Assembly: GCF_003837805.1 (NCBI RefSeq)
Contig: NZ_RQIT01000025.1
Span: 1 to 64,000 of the forward strand
DNA length: 64,000 bases
Direction: 5' to 3'
Source: Bradyrhizobium sp. RP6
Lineage (GTDB): Bacteria; Pseudomonadota; Alphaproteobacteria; Rhizobiales; Xanthobacteraceae
In this document: one piece after another, positions 8,133 to 15,410 of the stretch
Numbering within the stretch: the stretch's first letter is position 1
Layout of the letters: each line of letters begins with the position of its first letter
Program-made: the position numbers and the translations under genes
Notes under the pieces: model-generated
Told to the model about the DNA's origin: nothing
Databases searched by the model: none
What the model saw: only the letters and a program-made list of their open reading frames with translations

Positions 8133-9259
8133 CACATCACCTCGATGTCGGCTTCGATCGCGCCGGCGGCCTTGATCGCCTGGAGGATGCTGATCATGTC
8201 CCGGGGACCTATGCCGAGGCCGTTGAGGCCGTCGACGAGCTGCTGGAGCGAGACGCCGTCCTTGACGACGGCCAGCTTCTTGCCGTCCTCGGTGACGGTG
8301 ACACTGGTGCGCGGCGCGACCACGGTGCGGCCGCGCGACAGCGGGTTGGGCTGACTGACCTGCGGGCTCTCGGAGATGGTGACGGTCAGGTTGCCCTGCG
8401 CCACAGCGACGGTGGCGACGCGGACGTCGCGACCCATCACGATGATGCCGCTGCGTTCGTCGATGATGATCTTGGCGGCGAGATCGGGATCGACCTGGAG
8501 CTGTTCGATCTCGGTGAGGAATGCGACGACGTTGCCCTTGAACTCCGGCGGGACCGACAGCTGCACCGTCGAGGGGTCGATCGGCTCGGCGGTCTTGACG
8601 CCGAGATAGTCGTTGACCGCAGCCGCGATCCGCTTGGCCGTGGTGAAATCGGCGTTGCGCAGCGCCAGGCGCACGTTCGGCAACCGGTTGAGCGCGAACT
8701 CGATCTCGCGCTCGATGATGGCGCCGTTGGCGATGCGTCCCACGGTCGGAACGCCGCGGACGATCTTGGCCGCCTCGCCCTCGGCCTGGAAGCCGGAGAT
8801 CGCGAGCGAACCCTGCGCCACTGCATAGACATTGCCGTCGGCGCCCAGCAGGGGGGTCACGAGCAGGGTGCCGCCCTGGAGATTCTTGGCGTCGCCGAGC
8901 GCGGAGACGGTGACGTCCATGCGCGTGCCCTGGGTGGCGAAGGCCGGCAGGTTGCCTGTGACCATCACTGCGGCGACGTTGCCGGTGCGGATGGTGGCGC
9001 CGCGAATGTTGACCCCCATGCGCTCGAGCATCGCTTGCAGCGATTGCTTGGTGAAGGGGATGTTGTTGAGCGTGTCGCCGGTACCGTTGAGGCCGACGAC
9101 GAGGCCGTAGCCGATGAGCTGGTTTTGCCGCACGCCTTCGATGTTGGCGAGATCCTTGATGCGCGAGGTCGCAGCCGCTGACGTGACCGAGAGCGCCAGC
9201 GCTGACAGCGCGGCGCAGGCCACCACCCCAACAATCCTCACCCAACGAACGCCTGGCAT
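8132..9259 (-). CDS. flgI: flagellar P-ring protein FlgI
   Basis: Periplasmic P-ring subunit that forms the peptidoglycan bushing around the rod. After a signal peptide (MPGVRWVRIVGVVACAALSA, cleaved near SAAATS), the mature protein starts RIKDLANIEGVRQNQLIGYG and contains LVVGLNGTGDTLNNIPFT, both hallmarks of FlgI. The protein is 375 residues, the normal length. I chose the ATG at 9259 because it begins the signal peptide and has GGGAG six bases upstream; the frame is open further up, but that extension has no signal-peptide logic. It is first gene of the flgI-flgJ-flgN unit and diverges from fliX. Confidence 0.95.
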   Translation of the reverse strand: MPGVRWVRIVGVVACAALSALALSVTSAAATSRIKDLANIEGVRQNQLIGYGLVVGLNGTGDTLNNIPFTKQSLQAMLERMGVNIRGATIRTGNVAAVMVTGNLPAFATQGTRMDVTVSALGDAKNLQGGTLLVTPLLGADGNVYAVAQGSLAISGFQAEGEAAKIVRGVPTVGRIANGAIIEREIEFALNRLPNVRLALRNADFTTAKRIAAAVNDYLGVKTAEPIDPSTVQLSVPPEFKGNVVAFLTEIEQLQVDPDLAAKIIIDERSGIIVMGRDVRVATVAVAQGNLTVTISESPQVSQPNPLSRGRTVVAPRTSVTVTEDGKKLAVVKDGVSLQQLVDGLNGLGIGPRDMISILQAIKAAGAIEADIEVM

Positions 9260-9461
9260 CCTCTGCTCCCCAAGGCTCCTAGAAAGGCTCCTCAAATCGG
9301 ACGGACCTGCACGACACTCCCATGACGAGCTGGTCCGGCGCTTTCCTTGCGAGCGCTGTGCCAATCCGGGGCTTCCGGATAGGTCGCTGAATAGGTTGAA
9401 TAAATCTGTTTGGACCGATGTCAGCCGGTGTTGTGCCTGAGGAGCGAAACTGCCGCCTGTC

Positions 9462-9474
9462 GGCAGATTTTGCC
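9462..9474. promoter_or_regulatory. 13-bp palindrome in the flgI/fliX divergent region
   Basis: GGCAGATTTTGCC is an inverted repeat with arms GGCA/TGCC around an AT-rich centre. Close relatives occur at 18363-18375 (fliL/flgF) and 34334-34346 (flgB/fliO), the other two divergent flagellar regions of the window. It lies 18 bp before TTAACCAT. It is a candidate site for a flagellar regulator such as FlbD; this is inference from placement. Confidence 0.55.
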
Positions 9475-9480
9475 GGGCTG

Positions 9481-9499
9481 TTTACGCGCCGTTAACCAT
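9481..9499 (+). promoter_or_regulatory. CtrA-type box upstream of fliX
   Basis: TTTA at 9481-9484, a 7-bp spacer, then TTAA at 9492-9495 continuing as TTAACCAT differ from the CtrA consensus TTAA-N7-TTAA at one position. The ATG of fliX is 42 bp downstream. In Caulobacter the fliX-flgI promoter region is CtrA-controlled, which supports the reading. Confidence 0.55.
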
Positions 9500-9541
9500 A
9501 AGACGGCGAAGGTGAGAGCATCGATCATCCGGATTCTTCCG

Positions 9542-9955
9542 ATGCGCATCTACGGACCGAACGGCACCACGCTTGGAGCGCCGGCCAGCCAGGCCAGGCG
9601 GACGGGCACCGGCACCTTCGTGCTGCCCGACACCTCATTGGCGCAGGAGATGCGGAGCGCCTCCGCACCGAAGGCCACCGCCAACATCGATGCGCTGCTG
9701 GCATTGCAGGGCGTCGAGGAGGATCCGGTCGAGCGCCGCAAGCGCTCGGTCGCCCGCGGCAGGACTGCACTCGACGTGCTCGACGATCTCAAGATGGGAC
9801 TGCTGTCCGGCAATCTCGATGCGTCGACCGTGATGCGCCTGCGGGACGCTGCGGCGGACCTGAAATCGTCCTCGGGAGATCCAGGTCTCGATACGGTGCT
9901 TTCCGAGATCGAGCTGCGCGTCGAGGTCGAGCTCGCCAAGGCCGGGCAGGCTTGA
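9542..9955 (+). CDS. fliX: flagellar assembly regulator FliX
   Basis: FliX of 137 residues, the usual length. In Caulobacter FliX couples completion of the early basal body to the activity of the sigma-54 activator FlbD. The protein begins MRIYGPNGTT, has a disordered linker, and then the conserved helical core IDALLALQGVEEDPVERR, RGRTALDVLDDLKMGLLSG and an acidic C-terminal helix. I start it at the ATG at 9542, which gives the family N-terminus, even though the frame is open further upstream. It diverges from flgI. No flbD gene is seen in the window. Confidence 0.92.
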   Translation: MRIYGPNGTTLGAPASQARRTGTGTFVLPDTSLAQEMRSASAPKATANIDALLALQGVEEDPVERRKRSVARGRTALDVLDDLKMGLLSGNLDASTVMRLRDAAADLKSSSGDPGLDTVLSEIELRVEVELAKAGQA

Positions 9956-9998
9956 TAGTCATCCGTCTCTCACGGTGACGGGTCTGCTCCTCGTCCCG

Positions 9999-10370
9999 TT
10001 ACGCCGCTTCCGCCTTCTGCTGCGCGTCATAGCGACGCTGGGCAGCGAGCACGTCTTTCAGGTTCTGCTCGGCCCAATCGCGCAGAGGATCGACCGCGGC
10101 GGCCAGCGTCAGACCGAGCTGCGTGATCGAATACTCCACCGTTACGGGCACGGTCGCGATGGCATGGCGCCTGATCAGGCCGTCGCGTTCTAGGGACTTG
10201 AGAACCTGGCTCAGCATCTTCTGCGAGATGCCTTCAATCGTGCGGCGCAACTGATTGAAGCGCATCGGCTCCTCGCGCAGCAACAGGAGGATCAGCACCG
10301 CCCATTTGTCGCCGACGCGATCGAGGATCTGACGGGTGGGGCAGTTCGCTGCATAGACGTCCGGTTTCAT
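9999..10370 (-). CDS. HxlR-family transcriptional regulator
   Basis: A 123-residue winged-helix regulator of the HxlR/MarR-like group. The core VGDKWAVLILLLLREEPMRF followed by NQLRRTIEGISQKMLSQVLK is the diagnostic family helix-turn-helix. It has a cysteine at residue 10 in an NCPTRQ context, the position used for thiol redox sensing by relatives such as YodB and HypR. It diverges from the NAD(P)-binding protein gene at 10538, which it probably represses, with an inverted repeat at 10501-10519 in between. Inducer unknown; a quinone or aldehyde-type electrophile is plausible by analogy. Confidence 0.9.
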   Translation of the reverse strand: MKPDVYAANCPTRQILDRVGDKWAVLILLLLREEPMRFNQLRRTIEGISQKMLSQVLKSLERDGLIRRHAIATVPVTVEYSITQLGLTLAAAVDPLRDWAEQNLKDVLAAQRRYDAQQKAEAA

Positions 10371-10490
10371 CGTCGGTCCTCATTTCCGCCGCTGGCGGTG
10401 CGCACGCCAGCTGTGCGTGATCGGTTGCGCGTCCAGGTTACCGTTGCGTAATCAGGTAAGCACAAAGTGCTCTCTTAACACCAGCATTCT

Positions 10491-10520
10491 TTGCGATATC
10501 TAGTCACCATTGGTTACTAT
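10491..10520 (+). promoter_or_regulatory. promoter with overlapping inverted repeat, probable HxlR operator
   Basis: A possible -35 TTGCGA (10491-10496) and -10 TACTAT (10515-10520) flank or overlap the inverted repeat TAGTCACCATTGGTTACTA (10501-10519), whose 8-bp arms match at 7 positions. This is the natural place for the divergent HxlR regulator to repress the oxidoreductase gene. A second short repeat, AAGCACAAAGTGCT, lies nearby at about 10458-10471. Confidence 0.45.
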
Positions 10521-10537
10521 AGAGCAAAGGAGCTTCC

Positions 10538-11149
10538 ATGAAAATCGCAGTCGCCGGCGCTTCGGGTCGGGCCGGGTCGGAGATCACCAGGGAATTATCC
10601 TGCCGCGGCCACGCCGTCACAGCCATCGCCCGGAACCCCGAGAAGATCGCAGCCCTCCCCAACGTCACCCCGACCAAGGGGGATGTGCTCGACCAGGCCG
10701 GCCTCGCCAAGCTGTGGTCCGGGCACGACGTCGCCGTGAGTTCCGTGCACTTCCTGGTCAGTGACCCACTCAAGCTGATCGGTGCGGCGAAGGACTCCAA
10801 GGTCGGTCGTTATCTCGTGGTCGGCGGCGCTGGCAGCCTCGAGGTTGCCCCTGGTGTGAAGCTGGTCACAACTCCCAATTTCCCTGCCGAATATAAGGCT
10901 GAGGCGGAGGCGGGCTCGGCCTTCCTCGACCTGCTGCGGCAGGAAAAGCACCTGAATTGGACTTTCATCTCGCCGTCGGCCTTGTTCGTCGAGGGGGAAC
11001 GCACGGGCAAGTTCCGGCTTGGGGCCGACCAGCTTCTCGCAGATGCGAACGGCAAGAGCTGGATCACCTTCGCCGACTACGCCATCGCGCTCGCCGACGA
11101 GATCGAACGGCCCGCCCATCCGAAGCAGCGCTTCACGGTCGGCTATTAA
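10538..11149 (+). CDS. NAD(P)-binding Rossmann-fold protein (atypical SDR, NmrA/YwnB type)
   Basis: A 203-residue one-domain NAD(P)H-binding protein. The N-terminal dinucleotide motif is KIAVAGASGRAGSEI (GxxGxxG), followed by an arginine-tagged second strand (TAIARNPEKI) and GDVLD. A GGAGSLE segment and a C-terminal FADYAIALADEIERP helix match the atypical short-chain dehydrogenase subgroup annotated as NAD(P)-dependent oxidoreductase or NmrA-like. It lacks the YxxxK catalytic pair in a standard arrangement, so it may be a redox sensor or reductase. AAAGGAGC precedes the ATG. It is controlled, by inference, by the divergent HxlR gene. Confidence 0.85.
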   Translation: MKIAVAGASGRAGSEITRELSCRGHAVTAIARNPEKIAALPNVTPTKGDVLDQAGLAKLWSGHDVAVSSVHFLVSDPLKLIGAAKDSKVGRYLVVGGAGSLEVAPGVKLVTTPNFPAEYKAEAEAGSAFLDLLRQEKHLNWTFISPSALFVEGERTGKFRLGADQLLADANGKSWITFADYAIALADEIERPAHPKQRFTVGY

Positions 11150-11320
11150 GCGGTCGACCCGCCTCCGAGCCCTCAAGGATAAACCTTCCTGTGCAAGGGC
11201 TTGGAGGCGACGACTGGGGCGGCAGGGAAATATTGTCTGTCACGGGAGGCCACTATATAACCGCCGGCTCAACGGACCCCGTTCCGTTCCCGAGTCGTTG
11301 CTTAAGAAGATAGGCCTCCC

Positions 11321-11731
11321 TTGGAAAAGTTGAAAAACTACCGACCGACCGACAAAGAGCCTTTCATGAACGACCGGCAGAAGGAGTACTTCCGTTTGAA
11401 GCTCCTCGCCTGGAAGGATGAGATCCTCAAAGAGTCCAAGCTCACCCTGCAAGCTTTGCAGGAGGAGAACGTGAACCACCCCGATCTCGCCGATCGGGCA
11501 TCGTCCGAAACTGACCGTGCCATCGAACTCCGCGCCCGCGACCGCCAGCGCAAGTTGATCGCCAAGATCGACGCCGCGCTCCAGCGCATCGAGGACAACA
11601 CCTACGGTTATTGCGAGGAGACCGGCGAGCCGATCTCGTTGAAGAGGCTCGAAGCCCGGCCCATCGCGACGCTCTCGGTGGAAGCGCAGGAGCGCCACGA
11701 AAAACGCGAGAAGGTTTATCGCGACGAATAG
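11321..11731 (+). CDS. dksA: DksA-like RNA polymerase-binding protein, zinc-finger cysteines lost
   Basis: DksA acts in the secondary channel of RNA polymerase with ppGpp. The coiled coil (MNDRQKEYFRLKLLAWKDEI) carries the acidic tip PDLADRASSETD. The C-terminal globule matches DksA (YGYCEETGEPISLKRLEARP followed by IATL) but keeps only the first of four zinc-ligand cysteines; the others are Thr, Ser and Ala. The protein is 136 residues. I keep the TTG at 11321 because the preceding NYRPTDKEPFMN stretch is also conserved in DksA homologues. A terminator follows at once. It may be a redox-insensitive, zinc-free form. Confidence 0.88.
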   Translation: MEKLKNYRPTDKEPFMNDRQKEYFRLKLLAWKDEILKESKLTLQALQEENVNHPDLADRASSETDRAIELRARDRQRKLIAKIDAALQRIEDNTYGYCEETGEPISLKRLEARPIATLSVEAQERHEKREKVYRDE

Positions 11732-11736
11732 AGCCC

Positions 11737-11764
11737 GAGCCGCCAAGTGCGGCTCTTTGTTTTT
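11737..11764 (+). terminator. intrinsic terminator of the DksA-like gene
   Basis: A 7-bp stem GAGCCGC / GCGGCTC with a CAAGT loop is followed by TTTGTTTTT, beginning 6 bp after the stop codon. Confidence 0.88.
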
Positions 11765-12013
11765 GCGACGCAAGGTGCCGTTCGGCGCCGCGACCACTAT
11801 TTTGCCCGTCGCCTGCAGCCGTGTGCGGCAACGAGCAAGCGTGATCGCGAAAAGTGAATCACGATCAATGGGCTAGACTCGTTCTCTCCGAGCTCACGTG
11901 AGTTCGGATGAGACACAGCCTTCACTTCAGGTGGGGCGAGTTTTGCGAGTCGCGTCAACGACATCGGCTCGAATGGTGAGACGCCGATCCAGCTGCATCC
12001 AGCATCGCTGCCA

Positions 12014-12412
12014 TCAGGTCTGCCGCGCCGCCAGGAGGCGCGCATCACCATAAAGCCTGGACCAGCTCAATATTTCCTTAAATGCCGGCAGGAGGCCGTA
12101 AGCCGCATCGGTCAGCTCGTACGCGACCCTCAAGGGTTTCTCCGCGAGGACGATGCGCGATACGAGGCCATCCTGCTCGAGCTCGCGAAGCTGCGTGGTC
12201 AGCATGTGCTGGGTGATGCCGCGGATCGATCGCCGCAAGGCACCGAAGCGAACCGCACCGTTCATCAGCGTAAACAGAATCTCCAGTTTCCACTTGCCGC
12301 CGAGGGCGTGGATGGCCCGCTTGAAGTCGCCGAGCAGGGCAGGATCCGGGCTGCAATCGCAGTCGCCGTCGCAGTTGGTGGTCAGGTTTTCCATACCGGT
12401 CTCGAAATCCAT
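12014..12412 (-). CDS. HxlR-family regulator with a cysteine-rich N-terminus
   Basis: A 132-residue HxlR-type winged-helix protein. The core HALGGKWKLEILFTLMNGAV followed by RFGALRRSIRGITQHMLTTQ is diagnostic. The N-terminal arm contains NCDGDCDC, three cysteines within eight residues, which suggests thiol or metal sensing. I start at the ATG at 12412; the frame is open further upstream, but that part overlaps the divergent gene and has no family similarity. It diverges from the epimerase-like gene at 12509, its probable target. Confidence 0.9.
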   Translation of the reverse strand: MDFETGMENLTTNCDGDCDCSPDPALLGDFKRAIHALGGKWKLEILFTLMNGAVRFGALRRSIRGITQHMLTTQLRELEQDGLVSRIVLAEKPLRVAYELTDAAYGLLPAFKEILSWSRLYGDARLLAARQT

Positions 12413-12508
12413 TCTACTTGTCCCCTTGGAGATAGTGACCAGATGCGGCCTTGAGCAGGGCCACGGCGGGATCGATCCGCCGGCCCTCGCATCGAGGGGA
12501 ATTTGGCA

Positions 12509-13537
12509 ATGAGCACTGTTCTGGTCACCGGCGGGTCGGGCTTCGTCGGTATTCATGTCGTCCTGCAACTTCTGGCCGCGGGCCATGCCGTGCGGACGAC
12601 GGTACGCCGGACTGATCGTCGGGACGACGTGCTGGCGATGCTGAGCGAGGGCGGGGCGGCTTCGCCGGAAACTGTGACCTTCTTCACGGCGGACCTCACG
12701 GCAGACGCGGGCTGGCGCGAGGCGATCGCCGGGTGCGACTACGTCCTGCACGTCGCCTCGCCGCTGTCGACCAGCGTGCCCAACGATGAGAACGAGATGA
12801 TCGTCCCGGCCCGCGACGGCACGCTGCGGGTGCTGCGTGCCGCCCGCGAGGCCGGCGTCAGGCGCGTCGTCATCACCTCATCGCTGGGCGCGATCAGCTA
12901 CGGCCACCAGCCGCGTGAAAAGCCGTTCGACGAGACCGACTGGACCAATCTCGATGGTGCCGACGTGCAGCCCTACATCAAATCCAAGGCGCTGGCCGAG
13001 CGGGCGGCCTGGGATTTCATCGCGCGCGAGGGCGATGGCCTCGAACTGTCGGTGGTCAATCCCGCCGGCATTTTTGGTCCCGTGCTGGGACCGGACTTCT
13101 CCGGCTCGATCGAGATCGTCAAATCGCTGCTCGACGGCGCCATGCCGGCGGTGCCGCGGGTTTATTTCGGCGTGGTCGACGTGCGCGATGTCGCCGATCT
13201 GCACCTGCGGGCGATGACGGCGCCCGAGGCCAAGGGCGAGCGCTTCATCGCGGTCTCCGGTGAAACGATGTCGATCCTCGACATCGCACACCTGCTGCGG
13301 CGGGAACTCGGGCCGTCCGCACGCCGGGTTCCCCGGCTTCAGGCACCCGACTGGCTGGTGCGACTGGCCGCGACCCGGATTCCCCTGCTGCGTGCGGTCG
13401 TGCCGATGCTCGGCAGGGTGCGGCATTCCACCAGCGCCAAAGCGAGGTCGCTGCTCGGCTGGGAGCCCCGTTCCAACCACGAGGCAATCCTTGCGACCGC
13501 CGAGAGCCTGATCCGGCTCGGCCTGGTCACGGCGTGA
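12509..13537 (+). CDS. NAD-dependent epimerase/dehydratase family aldehyde reductase-like protein
   Basis: A 342-residue extended short-chain dehydrogenase. The N-terminal motif VLVTGGSGFVGIHVV binds NAD(P). The catalytic tyrosine and lysine appear as QPYIKSKALAERAAW (YxxxK), and NPAGIFGPVLGPD is the substrate-loop motif of dihydroflavonol reductase-like and aldehyde reductase enzymes. The C-terminal part (SILDIAHLLRRELG) completes the family. AGGGGA lies 8 bp before the ATG at 12509. The divergent HxlR regulator probably controls it. Substrate unknown; ketone or aldehyde reduction is likely. Confidence 0.9.
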   Translation: MSTVLVTGGSGFVGIHVVLQLLAAGHAVRTTVRRTDRRDDVLAMLSEGGAASPETVTFFTADLTADAGWREAIAGCDYVLHVASPLSTSVPNDENEMIVPARDGTLRVLRAAREAGVRRVVITSSLGAISYGHQPREKPFDETDWTNLDGADVQPYIKSKALAERAAWDFIAREGDGLELSVVNPAGIFGPVLGPDFSGSIEIVKSLLDGAMPAVPRVYFGVVDVRDVADLHLRAMTAPEAKGERFIAVSGETMSILDIAHLLRRELGPSARRVPRLQAPDWLVRLAATRIPLLRAVVPMLGRVRHSTSAKARSLLGWEPRSNHEAILATAESLIRLGLVTA

Positions 13538-13615
13538 GGTTGCCCCTGGCTTGTCACGCGCGGGCCGGGATGCTCAAGTGCCGCCTTCGAATGCGTAGCG
13601 TGGGAGGCGGCGCCG

Positions 13616-14395
13616 ATGGACAGGATTCTCCAAGCCGCAAAGGCGATCGCGCTGGCGCGGCGCAATCATGCGCCGCTTGCGACGCTGGAGCGCCCTCCGG
13701 CCGATGAAGCCGAGGGATATCAGGTCCAGCGCGGCGTGCACGATCTCCTGCTGCCGCATCTCGGCCCGCTCGTCGGCTACAAGATCGGCTGCACCAGCCA
13801 GGTGATGCAGGAGTATATCGGCATCCCGCACCCTTGCGGCGGCGGCGTGTTCCAGAAGGGCGTCCATGACAGCGGCGCCAAGCTCGCCACCTCCAACTAT
13901 GTCCGGGTCGGTGTTGAGTGCGAGATCGCGGTGCGGCTCAAGCGCGACCTCGCCGCCGGCGAGGCGCCGTTCACGGCCGAATGGGTCGGCGAAGCCGTCG
14001 AGGCCTATCATCCCGCGATCGAGATCGTCGACGATCGCTACGTGAAGTGGGAAACGATGGGCGCTCCCACCTTGATCGCCGACGATTTCTTCGCCGCCGG
14101 CTGCGTGCTGGGACCTTCGGTGCCGCGCTCGTCGGTTCCGGACCTGAAGGCGGTCAAGGGCCGCGCCATCGTCAACGGCGAGGAGGTGAGCCAGGGTACC
14201 GGCGCCGACGTGCTCGGCCATCCCCACAACGCCCTCGCCTGGCTCGCCAATCACCTCGCTGCCGAGGGCAAGGGACTGCATGCGGGGCAGCTCGTGCTGA
14301 CGGGCAGCCTGGTCAAGACGCTGTGGCTGAAAGCCGGCGACAAGGCGCGGATGGAGCTGGACGGGCTCGGCGTGGTGGAGGCGGAGTTTACGTAG
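13616..14395 (+). CDS. 2-keto-4-pentenoate hydratase family protein
   Basis: A 259-residue member of the MhpD/fumarylacetoacetate hydrolase-like fold. It includes GYKIGCTSQVMQEYIGI, the metal-binding ECEIAVRLKRDLA and EAYHPAIEIVDDRY segments (VEPEI-like acidic residues), GHPHNALAWLANHLAAEGKG, and LVLTGSLVKTLWL. Such enzymes hydrate 2-oxopent-4-enoate in meta-cleavage of aromatics, but many paralogues act on other 2-oxo acids. No aromatic-degradation genes are adjacent, so the substrate is open. It follows the epimerase gene on the same strand by 78 bp and may be co-transcribed. Confidence 0.88.
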   Translation: MDRILQAAKAIALARRNHAPLATLERPPADEAEGYQVQRGVHDLLLPHLGPLVGYKIGCTSQVMQEYIGIPHPCGGGVFQKGVHDSGAKLATSNYVRVGVECEIAVRLKRDLAAGEAPFTAEWVGEAVEAYHPAIEIVDDRYVKWETMGAPTLIADDFFAAGCVLGPSVPRSSVPDLKAVKGRAIVNGEEVSQGTGADVLGHPHNALAWLANHLAAEGKGLHAGQLVLTGSLVKTLWLKAGDKARMELDGLGVVEAEFT

Positions 14396-14406
14396 CCCTT
14401 CCGTGC

Positions 14407-14471
14407 CGTCATCGCGAGCGAAGCGATCCAGAATCTCTCCGCGGTGGCAGTTTGGATCGCCCGCAATGACG
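14407..14471. repeat. dispersed palindromic repeat, copy 1
   Basis: A palindromic intergenic element opens with CGTCATCGCGAGCGAAGCGA and closes with the inverted counterpart ending CGCAATGACG, with TCCAGA/TTTGGA inner arms. Related copies lie at 35608-35688, 40641-40725, 42781-42895 and 44845-44960. It resembles REP-like elements common between genes in Bradyrhizobium. Confidence 0.75.
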
Positions 14472-14540
14472 CGGGTTTGAGACGGCGGCGTCGCAATAGA
14501 TGCGCGGACCCGACACGCTGTACGCAAGTGCCCGTTTGCC

Positions 14541-14582
14541 AAAATACGTGCGGCCCTCGCCAGGGGAGCTAGCGAGGGCCGC
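14541..14582 (-). terminator. hairpin terminator downstream of flgH
   Basis: A perfect 11-bp stem GCGGCCCTCGC / GCGAGGGCCGC (14550-14560 and 14572-14582) surrounds an 11-base loop. On the minus strand it runs into ACGTATTTTGG. It lies about 60 bp past the flgH stop and probably ends the flgF-flgG-flgA-flgH transcript. Confidence 0.7.
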
Positions 14583-14642
14583 GTAGTACACCGTCGCTCG
14601 CGCCTAGGTTCGCGAACACGATGTGGGAGCTCTTGAAGAAGG

Positions 14643-15407
14643 TTAGAAGGGCAGCAGCACGTCCATGACCTGCTGGCCGTAGCGCGGCTGCTGCACGTCG
14701 GTGATCTGGCCGCGGCCGCCATAGGCGATGCGGGCCTGGGCAATCTTGGTGGAGTCGATGGTGTTGTCGCTCTGGATGTCCTCGGGGCGCACGATGCCGG
14801 CCACGATCAGCTCGCGAATCTCGAAGTTGACGCGGATCTCCTGCTTGCCTTCGACGACCAGGTTGCCGTTCGGCAGCACCTGGGTCACCACGGCGGCGAC
14901 GTTGGTTTGCAGGGCTTCCTTGCGGTCGACGCTGCCCTTGCCCTCGCTTGTCGAGGTCGAGTCGGCGGTCAGGATACGGCCGGGCAGGATCTTGTTGGCC
15001 TGGGTGATTGTTTGGGCACCAATGAAGTTGGTGATTCCTGAATCTTCCTTGTTGGTGCGGCTGCGCGAAGTATCGTTCTCGATGTTGGCCTTATCCGTGA
15101 TGTTCACGGTCACGGTCAGGAGGTCGCCGACCTGGCGGGCGCGCTGGTCCTTGAAGAAGGCGCGGCTGCCGTTGCGCCACAGCGAGTTCGGATTGTAGGA
15201 GGCAACTTCCGGCTTCGGCATCGGCATCTGCACCGGCTTGTAGCCGGGCTGCGTCGTCGGATTGTCGATCGCCGACAGCTTCGGCTGCTCGCCGATCTGC
15301 GACAGGCGGTCGATCGAGGAGCAGCCGCTCGCCAGCGTACAAGTTGCCAGCAGCAGGGCAGAGATCGCGATGCGACGAAGGCGGAAAGCCGAACTGAACG
15401 TGGACAT
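14643..15407 (-). CDS. flgH: flagellar L-ring protein FlgH
   Basis: Outer-membrane lipoprotein forming the L-ring. A lipoprotein signal peptide (RRIAISALLLATCTLASGCS, lipobox ASGC) is followed by the FlgH core: SLWRNGSRAFFKDQRARQVG, then DLLTVTVNITDKANIEN, and the conserved end PRYGQQVMDVLLPF. At 254 residues it is of normal length. It starts 3 bp after the flgA stop on the same strand, as the last gene of flgF-flgG-flgA-flgH. It pairs with FlgI as the rod bushing. Confidence 0.95.
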   Translation of the reverse strand: MSTFSSAFRLRRIAISALLLATCTLASGCSSIDRLSQIGEQPKLSAIDNPTTQPGYKPVQMPMPKPEVASYNPNSLWRNGSRAFFKDQRARQVGDLLTVTVNITDKANIENDTSRSRTNKEDSGITNFIGAQTITQANKILPGRILTADSTSTSEGKGSVDRKEALQTNVAAVVTQVLPNGNLVVEGKQEIRVNFEIRELIVAGIVRPEDIQSDNTIDSTKIAQARIAYGGRGQITDVQQPRYGQQVMDVLLPF

Positions 15408-15410
15408 GAC

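Noticed and set aside
11797..12051. An 84-codon minus-strand frame between dksA and the second HxlR gene
   Set aside because: It overlaps the 3' end of the HxlR gene, lacks a ribosome site and shows no family features.
14396..14640. A possible tRNA gene in the gap after the hydratase gene
   Set aside because: I looked for a cloverleaf and a T-loop GTTCRAAT and found only the REP-like palindrome and a terminator hairpin.
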